Positions 51,538-60,948 are shown, numbered from the stretch's first letter. The stretch is DNA of 64,000 bases from DT-110 sp030148525 (GCA_965227445.1 OZ245751.1:4526001-4590000), one strand, 5' to 3'. Numbers and translations: made by a program. Notes: generated from the letters alone by a model not told the origin.

Positions 51538-51593
51538 CATCATCCATCATTCAGCCTTCATCATTCATCATTCACCATTCACCATTCATCTCT
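51538..51593. repeat. heptamer array, eight units
   Basis: CATCATC, CATCATT, CAGCCTT, CATCATT, CATCATT, CACCATT, CACCATT, CATCTCT: exact seven-base period over 56 bases, between convergent genes. Confidence 0.92.
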
Positions 51594-51630
51594 GGGATAC
51601 CTTCACCGAAGGCAGGGAGCATGCCAGCTT

Positions 51631-52998
51631 CTATTGATCCCCAAAAAGCTCATCCAGCTTGCGCTCCAGGGAGGGGCCGCGCAGATCCTTGGCTATAATA
51701 TTACCTTCCGGATCGAGGAGTAGGGTACGTGGGATCGAGCGAATGTTGTAGTCTTTGGCCACTGCGTTATTCCAGCCCTTCAGGTCACTAACGTGGTGCC
51801 AGCCCAGGCCATCTTTTTCAATCGCCTGTAGCCAACGATCCTTACTTTTATCCAGGCTTACGCCCAAAATGGTAAAGCCGGCATCTTTATACTTCTCGTA
51901 CAGACGAACCACATTAGGGTTCTCTTTCCGGCAGGGACCACACCAACTGGCCCAGAAGTCAATGAGTACGTATTGCCCGCGTAGTTCACTGAGTGCCATC
52001 GACTCACCTGCAGGTGTTTCCTGGGTGAAGTCCGGCGCCGGAGAACCAATGGCCAGACGGCTGGCTACCTTTATTTTCTGTGCCAGCTCTTTAGCCTGAC
52101 CGGGAAAAGCCTTTCCGTATTCATCGATGTATGCCTGAGCGTATTTGAGGAAGAGCGGTGACTTTTTGGTTTCCGCAGCGGAGAGGATTCCCCCCAATAC
52201 CATTTGGTGGGTATTGGTCTGCTCGGGTGTCCTGGCCAGCAACTGATCAAAATATTGAGCCCGTAATTCGTCGGGAAAAGAAATATTCATCAGGGTCTGG
52301 GCGTAGCGATTAACGCTTTCGTAAACCCACGGAATGTGGGCGTAGGCAGGATCGGCGAAATCCACGTAAGTGAAGAATTCCTCTGCGAAGTAAGTAAACT
52401 CATTCGCGTATTTATCTTGATTCGACAAGAACGTCAGGTAGGTATTGATCGCCAGGATCTTGGCCAGGTAGGGATTATCGTCCTCCATGACTTCCAGCAG
52501 GACCTTTTTTTCCTGGTCTACCGCCTGTACGTTCTGGATCGCTTGCTCGCGTTCTTCTTTCGATTGAGCGCGCTGGACCAGGGTGTAATACTGCCCCGTT
52601 TTTCGATTCAATTCGCTGATCGACTGCTTGAGGTTATCGTATCCCTGATTCAGGTCGGAAACAACAAATTCTGACTCCCGGATATTCTGGCAGCCACCCT
52701 GGATCAGCACTTCTTCCTCCGAGCCAGCGATTACAGGTAGCGTGCTACGTGTTGATTCACCGATGTAGTAGAAGGCAGGCCCGCTTTTCGGCAATTCAAA
52801 AGTGCCATTACCTTGCTCATCGGGCAAGGTAGCATCCACCTGGTCGTATCCGATACCCCGGAATTGGTAGAGATAAACACTGTCTTTGCATCCACTCAGA
52901 CTAAAGGCCAGACGGCTGGTGCCGGACTGGCTCATTCCGGTTGTCACACATACGCAACTTATAATAAGGGTTGTCCACAGTTGTTTTTGACGAATCAT
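51631..52998 (-). CDS. TlpA-like thioredoxin with DUF4369-type N-terminal domain
   Basis: A 455-residue exported protein: signal peptide (WTTLIISCVCVTTGMSQ), an N-terminal beta domain (about 25-110) of the DUF4369 type, a long helical region (110-300), and a C-terminal AhpC/TSA-Redoxin domain with the active site FWASWCGPCRKENP and the later IRSIPRTLLLDPEG (cis-Pro). It is probably a periplasmic thiol-disulfide reductase. The start 52998 gives a proper signal peptide; a longer frame to 53049 does not. Confidence 0.9.
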   Translation of the reverse strand: MIRQKQLWTTLIISCVCVTTGMSQSGTSRLAFSLSGCKDSVYLYQFRGIGYDQVDATLPDEQGNGTFELPKSGPAFYYIGESTRSTLPVIAGSEEEVLIQGGCQNIRESEFVVSDLNQGYDNLKQSISELNRKTGQYYTLVQRAQSKEEREQAIQNVQAVDQEKKVLLEVMEDDNPYLAKILAINTYLTFLSNQDKYANEFTYFAEEFFTYVDFADPAYAHIPWVYESVNRYAQTLMNISFPDELRAQYFDQLLARTPEQTNTHQMVLGGILSAAETKKSPLFLKYAQAYIDEYGKAFPGQAKELAQKIKVASRLAIGSPAPDFTQETPAGESMALSELRGQYVLIDFWASWCGPCRKENPNVVRLYEKYKDAGFTILGVSLDKSKDRWLQAIEKDGLGWHHVSDLKGWNNAVAKDYNIRSIPRTLLLDPEGNIIAKDLRGPSLERKLDELFGDQ

Positions 52999-53171
52999 GA
53001 TTTGTATTTTGTGTAAAAATACGAAATGGTTAGAGTCTCTGCCATTCATCGATTTTTTTCTCGATCCCGGTCGAAGGACAGTACTAAAAAGGCAACAAAT
53101 GACTTACTTTAGAGGTTGCCACAGTAAGATTAGTTTACTGGTTTTACCCCTGGCATACAAATAAAGACACT

Positions 53172-53684
53172 ATGACTTTCAATCGTCAATCATATAACAA
53201 TCGGGGCGGCGGCCAGCCCTTCGGTTCCATTACGGCCATCATTATTTCACTGGCGGTATTGGTGGTCCTATTCTTCCTGGCCCGATTTGTATTCAATATA
53301 CTGTATTACCTGTCGCCCATTTTCCTCATCGCTACCCTGGTGATTGACTACAAGGTAGTTTGGGATTACCTGAAATGGGTACGCAATCTGTATCGCCGTG
53401 ACATTATAATCGGAATCGGGGCCACGATATTGTCCATTTTTGGTTTCCCCATTCTTTCGGCCTTTCTTTTCGGCAAAGCACTGTTTCGCAAGCGCGTAAA
53501 GGATGCTGCCAAACAGGCAAAAGAATACCACGAAGGCAAACTCATCGAGTACGAGGAGGTCGAGGACGAACCCTTGGACCTGAAAAGGTTGGAAGAGCAA
53601 ACCCGACGCAGAGAACAGGAAAAGTCATCTCGCCCTTCTTCCCGCGACGATTCTAGTGATGAATACGAAGATTTGTTTGAATGA
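53172..53684 (+). CDS. conserved membrane protein with acidic tail
   Basis: A 170-residue protein with a Gly/Asn-rich start, three hydrophobic helices (SITAIIISLAVLVVLFFLARFV, YYLSPIFLIATLVIDY, IGIGATILSIFGFPILSAFLF), then a charged tail (KRVKDAAKQAKEYHEGKLIEYEEVEDEP through SSRDDSSDEYEDLFE). Similar proteins occur across Bacteroidota. Its stop overlaps the start of the glycosyltransferase gene by four bases (ATGA), so they are translated together and the membrane protein may be a partner of that enzyme. Confidence 0.68.
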   Translation: MTFNRQSYNNRGGGQPFGSITAIIISLAVLVVLFFLARFVFNILYYLSPIFLIATLVIDYKVVWDYLKWVRNLYRRDIIIGIGATILSIFGFPILSAFLFGKALFRKRVKDAAKQAKEYHEGKLIEYEEVEDEPLDLKRLEEQTRRREQEKSSRPSSRDDSSDEYEDLFE

Positions 53685-54820
53685 TCGAACAATGGGTCTG
53701 GTCTTTTCTGCTCTACGGAGGCAGCTTCTTTGCCATCCTCTATGCCTCCTTTTTGAGTTGGTATCGACGGGTATGGGATTTGATGCCCACTTTTGACATA
53801 CCGGAGCATTACCAGCCGAAGACCAAAATCACGGTCCTGGTACCCGCTCGTAATGAATCCCTCCTTATTCAACGGTGTTTACAGGCTCTAAGAGGCCAGG
53901 ACTATCCCGACCATCTGCTGGAAGTTATTGTCATCGACGATGGCTCAGAAGATGCCACGGCCCAGCTCGTCGATCAGTTTTGGTGGGACAATTTGCGATT
54001 AATCCGGCGGGAGGGTGGCGGTAAGAAAGCGGCCTTACAGCACGGAGTATCAGCCGCCGCCGGCGAGTTAATTGTCACTACGGATGCCGATTGTGCTGCA
54101 CCCTCCTCCTGGCTTAGGCATTTGGCGGCAGCCTACGAACAGTTCGATGCCGCTTTCATAGCTGCCCCGGTACAATTTACCGGATCCAGTAACTTATTGC
54201 AGCGATTTCAGGCCCTCGACCTCCTGGGCATGATGCTCCTCACCGGGGCTGGTATTGCGGGGCGCATGCACTTTTTAGGGAACGGCGCCAATATGGCCTA
54301 TCCACGACAACTGTTCCTGGACCTGGATGGCTACCGCAAAAACCAGCATCGAGCCTCCGGAGACGACGTTTACCTGATTCACCAAATCGCCCAACGGCAC
54401 CCGACACAGATTGTCTTTGTCAAACAACCAGCGGCTATGGTTTCCACCGAATCCCCCTCCGATTTCTGGTCTTTTTGGCAGCAACGCCTCCGATGGGCTA
54501 CCAAAAACGGGCATTCTAAGGATTTGGATCTCCTTTTGAGTCTGTCGCAGGTCTTTTTGCTATGCTGGTTTATTATCCTGGCTACCTTAAGCATACCTTT
54601 CTTCGGACTGAAAGCCTTCATGTTGGCCCTCGTACTCTTCGGAGCCAAGGCCTTTCAGGATTACCATTTGTTGCGCAGAGCCAGTACCTACTTCCAGCGC
54701 GAAGACCTGATGCAACACTTTTGGCAGGCCCAGGTGCTGCACATTTTTTATATTGCCGGCATCGGACTGGCAGCCAACCTGCGTAAAAAGTACACCTGGA
54801 AAGGCCGCACTGTTCGGTAA
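53681..54820 (+). CDS. membrane-bound family 2 glycosyltransferase
   Basis: A 379-residue enzyme: N-terminal helix (VWSFLLYGGSFFAILYASFL), GT2 catalytic domain with KITVLVPARNESLLIQRCL, VIVIDDGSEDATAQLV, the DxD motif VTTDADCAAP, the acceptor-site GDDV (ASGDDVYLIHQIA) and the QxxRW motif WQQRLRWATKNG, then three helices at the C-terminus (FLLCWFIILATLSIPF, LALVLFGAKAFQDYHLL, LHIFYIAGIGLAANL). This set fits processive or polyprenyl-linked sugar transferases. Translationally coupled to the preceding membrane protein. Confidence 0.9.
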   Translation: MIEQWVWSFLLYGGSFFAILYASFLSWYRRVWDLMPTFDIPEHYQPKTKITVLVPARNESLLIQRCLQALRGQDYPDHLLEVIVIDDGSEDATAQLVDQFWWDNLRLIRREGGGKKAALQHGVSAAAGELIVTTDADCAAPSSWLRHLAAAYEQFDAAFIAAPVQFTGSSNLLQRFQALDLLGMMLLTGAGIAGRMHFLGNGANMAYPRQLFLDLDGYRKNQHRASGDDVYLIHQIAQRHPTQIVFVKQPAAMVSTESPSDFWSFWQQRLRWATKNGHSKDLDLLLSLSQVFLLCWFIILATLSIPFFGLKAFMLALVLFGAKAFQDYHLLRRASTYFQREDLMQHFWQAQVLHIFYIAGIGLAANLRKKYTWKGRTVR

Positions 54821-54833
54821 AACGACCAATCCT

Positions 54834-55739
54834 ATGGAAATGACTTCCGACGTTCGCGAGGCCCTTAACCACGGAGGTCCCGTACTGGCTCTTGAATCCA
54901 CTGTAATTGCCCATGGGATGCCTTTCCCGGAAAACCTGGAGACCGCCCAATCCCTCGAAAAGATAGTGCGCGACGCGGGGGCCATACCGGCGACCATTGC
55001 CGTTTTGGACGGTAAACCGCACATTGGTCTGAGCCCGTCAAATCTCGAGCGCCTCGCCAGAGAAGGGCGCCGAATGCTAAAACTAAGCCGGCGGGATCTC
55101 CCCTGGGTTCTCGCCCAAAACCGAAGCGGTGCGACTACCGTAGCAGCTACCATGATCCTCGCTGCCCGGGCGGGGATCCGGGTGTTTGCCACCGGGGGCA
55201 TCGGAGGCGTTCACCGTAACGTATCCGACACACTGGACATTTCAGCTGACCTACCGGAGTTGACACAGTCAAAAGTAACCGTAGTCAGTGCGGGAGCAAA
55301 GGCTATTCTCGATCTTCCCAAAACACTGGAATACCTGGAAACCCAGGGTGTCCCGGTGGTAGGGTATCAAACCGATGAATTCCCGGCTTTTTACTCCCGG
55401 GAAAGTGGCTTACCCGCAGGGCTGCGGGCCGATACGCCCGAAGAAATTGCGCAAATGATGCTCGCCAGCGATGAATTGCAATATCCGGGCGGTATGCTCG
55501 TCGCCAATCCGGTCCCGGAAGCCTATTCCGTACACCCCGATCAGATTAATCCGGCAATCGAACAAGCTATCGCTGATGCAAAAAAGGAAAAGATCACCGG
55601 AAAGAGAATCACCCCGTTCTTGCTGGAGCGGGTAGCTTCCCTGACCAGCGGTCAGAGTTTAGTAGCCAATATACAGCTGGTACTCAATAACGCCCGGCTT
55701 GGTGCTGCTATCGCAGGAGCTTTTGCCAAAATATCTTAA
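54834..55739 (+). CDS. psuG: pseudouridine-5'-phosphate glycosidase
   Basis: A 301-residue enzyme splitting pseudouridine 5'-phosphate to uracil and ribose 5-phosphate. The start PVLALESTVIAHGMPFPENLETA, then VRDAGAIPATIAVLDG, the catalytic Lys in RRDLPWVLAQNRSGATTVAATM, ATGGIGGVHRN and SAGAKAILDLPKTLEYLETQGVPVVGY are all present. ATG 54834 is the homologous start, 14 bases after the glycosyltransferase stop. The usual pseudouridine kinase psuK is not adjacent, so it may be elsewhere or the pathway may be partial. Confidence 0.93.
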   Translation: MEMTSDVREALNHGGPVLALESTVIAHGMPFPENLETAQSLEKIVRDAGAIPATIAVLDGKPHIGLSPSNLERLAREGRRMLKLSRRDLPWVLAQNRSGATTVAATMILAARAGIRVFATGGIGGVHRNVSDTLDISADLPELTQSKVTVVSAGAKAILDLPKTLEYLETQGVPVVGYQTDEFPAFYSRESGLPAGLRADTPEEIAQMMLASDELQYPGGMLVANPVPEAYSVHPDQINPAIEQAIADAKKEKITGKRITPFLLERVASLTSGQSLVANIQLVLNNARLGAAIAGAFAKIS

Positions 55740-55805
55740 CGGGAGGCTGCCAGGCTAAGCTGTTGCTAAACAAACGTGAGATGCTATGTCCAACCTCACA
55801 GTATC
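55740..55805. repeat. short degenerate relative of the MITE-like element
   Basis: CGGGAGGCTGCCAGGCTAAGC then AAACGTGAG and CCAACCTCACAGTAT: the left end of the element family at 13940 and 45633, shortened to 65 bases and placed between the psuG stop and the prfC stop. Confidence 0.6.
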
Positions 55806-57395
55806 TTAGGATTCAAATTCGCTCGTAGTGTGAAAGACGATCTCCGGATGGTTATCCTGGGCCATTTTCAATGCCCAGGCCGTTTCGGCCATAAAGACTA
55901 GGCGCCCGTGCTTATCGCGGGCCATATCTTTGCTGCGTCGGCTCAGGAATTCCTTCATGGCCTCGTCATTTTCGGAGGCGACCCAACAGGCTTTATGCAG
56001 ATTGACGGGCTCGTACTGAACGGAAGCACCGTATTCGTGCTTCAGTCGATATTCAATCACGTCGAATTGCAGTGCCCCTACCGTACCAATGATTTTGCGG
56101 TTATTTGTTTCCTTGGTAAAAAGCTGAGCGACCCCTTCATCCATGAGTTGCTCCAATCCCTTAGCCAACTGCTTGGACTTCATAGGATCCGCATTGTTGA
56201 CATACATGAACATTTCGGGTGAAAAGCTGGGAATACCTTTGAAATGAAGTACTTCCCCTCCGGTCACGGTATCCCCTATCTTGAAGTTCCCCGAATCGTA
56301 CAAACCGATCACATCACCCGGGAATGCCTCATCAACGATGGTCTTTTTCTCTGCCATAAAGGAGGTAGGGTTGGAAAATTTCATTTTCCGATTCTGTCGA
56401 ACGTGCAGGTAATTCGTATTCCGCTCGAATCGTCCCGAACAGATACGCAGGAAAGCGATACGGTCGCGGTGCTTTGGATCCATATTCGCATGTATCTTAA
56501 ATACGAACCCGGCAAATTGATCCTCCAAAGGGGTTACCTGTCGCTCCTCGGTAGGTCGAGGCAAAGGTCCCGGAGCAATGTCGACAAAGCAATCCAGCAG
56601 CTCTCGTACCCCGAAATTATTGATTGCGCTACCGAAGAAAACTGGTGACTGCTCCCCCTGCAGATAGGCTTCCCGGTCAAAATCGGGGTATACCTCGGTA
56701 ATCATTTTAACCTCATCGCGTAGTTCTTCCGCCGCTGCTTCGCCCACCTCCTTGGTCAACACATCAGTACTCAAGTCGGTAATCTCCAGTACATCCTCTC
56801 CCTCCTGCTTACTGTGTGGCCGAAAAAGCACCAGCTTTTTCTCGTAGAGGCTATACACTCCCTGAAACCGCTGACCCATACCAACCGGCCAGCTGAGCGG
56901 ACATACGGTAAGACCGAGCTTCTGTTCCAGGTCATCCAACAAATCAAATCCGTCGAGCCCTTCCCGGTCCAGCTTATTAATAAAGACAATAATGGGGGTT
57001 TTCCGCATGCGGCAAACCTTTACCAGTTTTTCAGTCTGAGGCTCCACTCCTTTGGCTACGTCGATAACGACGATGACGCTATCCACCGCGGTCAGCGTGC
57101 GGTAAGTATCTTCCTGGAAATCCTGGTGACCAGGCGTATCGAGGATATTGATCTTGTGATCCCGATAATCAAAAGCCATTACCGAAGTGGCTACCGAAAT
57201 ACCACGCTGGCGCTCAATCTCCATAAAGTCGGAGGTCGCACTCTTTTTGATCTTATTCGATTTCACCGCACCGGCAACCTGAATAGCTCCTCCAAACAGG
57301 AGGAGTTTTTCCGTTAGGGTGGTTTTACCAGCATCCGGGTGACTGATGATCCCGAAGGTCTTACGGCGACTTATCTCATTGGTTAACTTACTCAT
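55806..57395 (-). CDS. prfC: peptide chain release factor 3
   Basis: A 529-residue translational GTPase that recycles RF1/RF2. G1 ISHPDAGKTTLTEKLL, G2-type RQRGISVATSVMAF, G3 DTPGHQDFQEDTYR, G4 NKLDREG; domains II and III follow with SSFSPEMFMY-type and GALQFDVIEYRLKHEYGASV. The motif set separates it from EF-G. The start at 57395 (MSKLTNEISRRKTFGI) is preferred over an upstream start eight codons earlier. A perfect TATATTTG box stands upstream at 57417-57424. Confidence 0.95.
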   Translation of the reverse strand: MSKLTNEISRRKTFGIISHPDAGKTTLTEKLLLFGGAIQVAGAVKSNKIKKSATSDFMEIERQRGISVATSVMAFDYRDHKINILDTPGHQDFQEDTYRTLTAVDSVIVVIDVAKGVEPQTEKLVKVCRMRKTPIIVFINKLDREGLDGFDLLDDLEQKLGLTVCPLSWPVGMGQRFQGVYSLYEKKLVLFRPHSKQEGEDVLEITDLSTDVLTKEVGEAAAEELRDEVKMITEVYPDFDREAYLQGEQSPVFFGSAINNFGVRELLDCFVDIAPGPLPRPTEERQVTPLEDQFAGFVFKIHANMDPKHRDRIAFLRICSGRFERNTNYLHVRQNRKMKFSNPTSFMAEKKTIVDEAFPGDVIGLYDSGNFKIGDTVTGGEVLHFKGIPSFSPEMFMYVNNADPMKSKQLAKGLEQLMDEGVAQLFTKETNNRKIIGTVGALQFDVIEYRLKHEYGASVQYEPVNLHKACWVASENDEAMKEFLSRRSKDMARDKHGRLVFMAETAWALKMAQDNHPEIVFHTTSEFES

Positions 57396-57416
57396 ATTCT
57401 GTGCTTGAAGCGGCCG

Positions 57417-57424
57417 CAAATATA
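57417..57424 (-). promoter_or_regulatory. candidate -7 box of prfC
   Basis: TATATTTG on the minus strand, exact TAnnTTTG, 21 bases before the prfC ATG. No clear TTG is found upstream. Confidence 0.5.
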
Positions 57425-57435
57425 GGAAATTTACG

Positions 57436-57468
57436 GGTTTGAGGTCACCTCTTTCCTAACCTCAAACC
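57436..57468. repeat. inverted repeat with heptamer phrase
   Basis: GGTTTGAGGT (57436-57445) and ACCTCAAACC (57459-57468), same phrase as the AGGTTTG arrays at 31973 and 34097. Confidence 0.8.
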
Positions 57469-57586
57469 AATCGCGGACTGCGGTCCGTGAACCGTGGCCA
57501 GGGCCCGCAACCACTAAAGTGGTATAAAAACAGGGAGAAAGGGCATTCACCTATCCCACAACAGCTAAAGCTATGGCCTGATTAGT

Positions 57587-57628
57587 GAACCGCGAACCGT
57601 AAGCCGTGAGTCGTCAGCCGTCAGCAAT
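57587..57628. repeat. heptamer array
   Basis: GAACCGC, GAACCGT, AAGCCGT, GAGTCGT, CAGCCGT, CAGCAAT: six seven-base units. Related short phrases (GCGGACT GCGGTCC GTGAACC) stand at 57473-57496, and ACCACTAAAGTGGT near 57512 repeats the palindrome at 2820. The rest of the 427-base gap to 57822 holds no gene. Confidence 0.85.
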
Positions 57629-57822
57629 AGGTTACCACGTGGTTTTTTAGTATTTTCCCGGCTGTTTTAGCTCCGGCAGAATTGGACTGCTTTCGCAAAA
57701 AGATCAGGAAAGGTGCTATGGATCTTATTCTTTTTGTGTTTCGATCATGTTGATGGCTTGTGATCGAACTCGCACCGTCAGGAACTGTTAACAGGAAGTA
57801 TTCTCAATAACTAACCGATCGT

Positions 57823-59730
57823 ATGCTCGAACTGGCAGGAATAATCATCTTAGGAATCATCGCTCAATGGCTTTCATGGCGGATCAAAATTCCGGCCATC
57901 CTCCCTTTGATCCTGTCTGGTCTGCTGGTCGGTCCTCTTTCTACCTTATTTCGGGAAGATGGCAGTAAGTTGCTGGAGCCCATCTACGATGCCAGCACCA
58001 AGCAAGGATTATTTCCCGGTGAATCCCTCTTCTACTTTGTTTCCCTCTCGATCGGGATCATTCTCTTTGAAGGTGGCCTCACGCTGCGTCGACGGGAAAT
58101 CATTGGGGTAGGACCGGTTATTTTGAAATTGATCACCATTGGTTCCACCGTTACCTTCATTGGAGCGGGATTGTTGAGCCACTTTATCATGGGACTCACC
58201 TGGCCTATCGCCTTTTTATTTGCTGCCCTGGTCATCGTAACGGGGCCGACGGTAATTGCCCCTATTCTGCAAAATGTACCGCTCAACCGCAATGTCTCCA
58301 CGGTGCTCAAATGGGAGGGAATCCTTATCGATCCCATCGGGGCACTGGTTGCCGTATTGGTGTTTGAATTTATTCGCTCGGCCAGTGGCGGGATGGAGTT
58401 TACTTCTCATGCACTCATCCAGTTTGTGCAGATCATCCTGATCGGTCTCGCATTGGGAACGATTGCTGCCTATGTCCTTTACCAGTTGATCAAAAACGAC
58501 CTGATTCCCCATTACCTGTTGAATGTCTTTACGCTGGCATTCGTACTTGGTGTCTTTGTATTTTCGGATATTATGGCCCACGAAAGCGGGCTTCTGACGG
58601 TAGTTGTGATGGGAATGGTACTTGGCAACCTGGAGGTGCCGCGACTTCAGGAAATCCTTTCTTTCAAGGAATCCCTGAGTATACTGCTAATCTCCATTCT
58701 CTTTATTCTCCTGGCGGCCAATATCGACATGTCGGACCTCAACATTATTATCAACGATTGGCGAGCGCTTGCTCTCTTTGCGTCGGTTGCGCTGGTCTTG
58801 CGTCCTCTGGGTGTGCTGATAAGTACGCGCGGATCCGAATTGAATTTCAACGAAAAGCTGTTTATCAGCTGGGTAGGGCCCCGGGGTATTGTAGCCGCTG
58901 GCATCGCCTCTCTCTTCGGCATTACCCTTACCAATGAAGGAGTGCCCATGGCTGAATACATAACACCCCTCGTGTTTATGATCGTTCTGGGTACGGTACT
59001 ATTGAATGCGACGACGGCACGCCCAATAGCCAAAATGCTGAATGTCATTCAAGAAAGCTCCAGCGGCATCTTATTTATTGGTGCCAGCCTGGCATCCCGT
59101 GTATTGGGCAGCTATCTGAAAGATCACGGCCGCCACGTAGTAATGATCGACAATAACGAAGGAAGTGTTCGTCGGGCTCGTGACCTCGATATAGAAGCCT
59201 TCGTGGTGAATATCTATACCGATGACCTGAACGATCAATTTGAACTGCTCGATGTAGGCTACCTCATTGCCATGACGAGCAGTCCGGATGTAAACGAATA
59301 CGCTCTTTCACGCTATACCCGTGAATTTGGGGAAAATGGGGCCTTCCGGTTGATCTCCCCCGATGAACTTCGCCAGGACCCCGAAGACTTACCACTCGAA
59401 AACTTGCTTTCCCCGGTTGATGACTTCCTGAACCTCAACGAGGTTGCACGCGATTACCCGGCCATGCACGAAGTGGGTCTCGACACAAAAGAGCAACTCG
59501 AAGAGTTGATGACCAAAATGAAGACCATCAATAAAAGTATTCCCATTTTTGTACGCGATAATGAGGGGGAGATACACATCATTCCAAAAGACCTGGAGAA
59601 TCTCAATCTTGCAGAAGGTCCTTTTTTCCTTGTCTATCTGGGACGTGAACTGGAAGAATCCGTAGTGGAAAACCTCATACCCGAACCAACAGAAGCAGAA
59701 GAGGAGCCTACGGAGAACCCCGAACCCTAG
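57823..59730 (+). CDS. cation:proton antiporter (CPA1/NhaP type) with C-terminal TrkA-N-like domain
   Basis: A 635-residue protein. The N-terminal 400 residues have about twelve helices with RIKIPAILPLILSGLLVGP, GIILFEGGLTLRR, VIVTGPTVIAPILQ, KWEGILIDPIGALVAV (the ND/DP ion-binding type site) and WVGPRGIVAAGIASLFG. The C-terminal 200 residues have a Rossmann-like regulatory domain (SGILFIGASLASRVLGSYL, HVVMIDNNEGSVRRARDL, YLIAMTSSPDVNEY) and an acidic end. Such proteins exchange Na+ or K+ for H+, with nucleotide control through the TrkA-N-like part. Monocistronic. Confidence 0.9.
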   Translation: MLELAGIIILGIIAQWLSWRIKIPAILPLILSGLLVGPLSTLFREDGSKLLEPIYDASTKQGLFPGESLFYFVSLSIGIILFEGGLTLRRREIIGVGPVILKLITIGSTVTFIGAGLLSHFIMGLTWPIAFLFAALVIVTGPTVIAPILQNVPLNRNVSTVLKWEGILIDPIGALVAVLVFEFIRSASGGMEFTSHALIQFVQIILIGLALGTIAAYVLYQLIKNDLIPHYLLNVFTLAFVLGVFVFSDIMAHESGLLTVVVMGMVLGNLEVPRLQEILSFKESLSILLISILFILLAANIDMSDLNIIINDWRALALFASVALVLRPLGVLISTRGSELNFNEKLFISWVGPRGIVAAGIASLFGITLTNEGVPMAEYITPLVFMIVLGTVLLNATTARPIAKMLNVIQESSSGILFIGASLASRVLGSYLKDHGRHVVMIDNNEGSVRRARDLDIEAFVVNIYTDDLNDQFELLDVGYLIAMTSSPDVNEYALSRYTREFGENGAFRLISPDELRQDPEDLPLENLLSPVDDFLNLNEVARDYPAMHEVGLDTKEQLEELMTKMKTINKSIPIFVRDNEGEIHIIPKDLENLNLAEGPFFLVYLGRELEESVVENLIPEPTEAEEEPTENPEP

Positions 59731-59833
59731 AACAAAATAATCCCACTTACATAGCACAATCAGCTGGCAGGTATGTTGCCCTGACCCCGGATTGTAAAAT
59801 ATATCCTAAACTTTTGCTGGTTTCCCCAAAAAA

Positions 59834-60125
59834 AGCGATAGTGTTATTACCGTATTTACGGGTGTACAATCATTGGAAGCCCTATTTAAAGACCAGATCG
59901 ACGAAGCTATACTCTTTGTGTAAAATCACGAACAAAAATGAACCTGAACGGGTAGTGATTGTGTAACTTGATAAAAAGCGCGTTTTTCGCCGCTATGCTA
60001 AACAACCATTGCTTGACCAAATAAAACGACTGCGGGAACTAAAAAACATCCAACTCATTCGCGTGAATGAGATCTCGCAGGTAGTCCCTAAATTAGCGGA
60101 TTATGGCTGTTGCGATTCAATTTAA
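59834..60125 (+). pseudogene. frameshifted remnant of an unknown small gene before the TetR gene
   Basis: Two frames with coding character: SDSVITVFTGVQSLEALFKD to a stop at 59921, then, shifted, KITNKNEPERVVIV, a stop at 59964, and LDKKRVFRRYAKQPLLDQIKRLRELKNIQ to a stop at 60123-60125. One frameshift and one stop break a frame of about 95 residues. It overlaps the TetR start by 23 bases, a sign it was once the upstream partner in an operon. Family unknown. Confidence 0.45.
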
Positions 60126-60804
60126 ACTTAACGAAGAGTTGTACGAGCGTGACCCACAAGGCACGAAGCTCGGCAAACGAATTATTCAGCACAGTATTCT
60201 TCTGATTGATGAAATCGGTTTTGAAGATTTCACCTTTAAGAAGTTAGCCGATCGTATCAATTCTACCGAAGCATCTATTTACCGGTATTTCCAAAACAAA
60301 CACAAACTACTCGTCTATCTGCTGTGCTGGTACTGGGAATGGATGAAGTTTCGCATCGATTATAATACAACCAATATACCCGACCCTAAAGAAAAACTGA
60401 GGATCGCTATATCAACGATCGTGGATACGGCCAAACGCAATGCCTCCATTGACTTTGTGGACGAAGATGTACTGCACCGTATTGTCGTAGCCGAAGGAAC
60501 TAAAACCTACCACACAAAGCGGGTTGATCAGGAAAATAAAAAGGGATTCTGGCTCACCTATAAGTCTTTGAATAAGAAGATTGCCGATATAGTTCTGGAA
60601 ATCCACCCCAATTACACCTACCCTCGTGCTTTAGCCAGTACCCTGCTGGAGATGGCCAATAATCATATTTACTTCGCCGAACACCTGCCTTCCATGACGG
60701 ATATTACTCTGGACGACGGAAACTTCGAACCCGTAGAACGCCTCCTGGAAACTTTCGCCTTCGACGTTCTTGACTGCCATCAAGCTACTGACACCAAAAA
60801 TTAG
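60103..60804 (+). CDS. TetR/AcrR-family transcriptional regulator
   Basis: A 233-residue repressor-type protein. The HTH is typical: LGKRIIQHSILLIDEIGFEDFTFKKLADRINSTEASIYRYFQNKHKLLVYLL. A C-terminal ligand domain with WYWEWMKFRIDYNT at its beginning follows; the mid part is helical and aromatic. The sequence resembles a Bacteroidota group with long N-terminus (ELYERDPQGT). Its target is unknown; the neighbours upstream are a remnant and an antiporter, downstream is the ATP-grasp operon 320 bases away. Confidence 0.88.
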   Translation: MAVAIQFKLNEELYERDPQGTKLGKRIIQHSILLIDEIGFEDFTFKKLADRINSTEASIYRYFQNKHKLLVYLLCWYWEWMKFRIDYNTTNIPDPKEKLRIAISTIVDTAKRNASIDFVDEDVLHRIVVAEGTKTYHTKRVDQENKKGFWLTYKSLNKKIADIVLEIHPNYTYPRALASTLLEMANNHIYFAEHLPSMTDITLDDGNFEPVERLLETFAFDVLDCHQATDTKN

Positions 60805-60948
60805 TGGGGTAAAAGCCTCCTCACCCCCCATTAATTTTACCTGCCAGCCTGCCGGTAGTCATACCTTCGGCAATAGCAATTAATCTGTATTCTGTTCGCA
60901 CAAAAGGCATTATCACCCGTTGGTAAAAGTAACAGTGATACTTGGTTA
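60805..60948. other. intergenic region before the ATP-grasp operon promoters
   Basis: Contains GCCAGCCTGCCGGT-type short inverted phrases and no gene; it leads into two promoter-like sequences. Confidence 0.4.
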
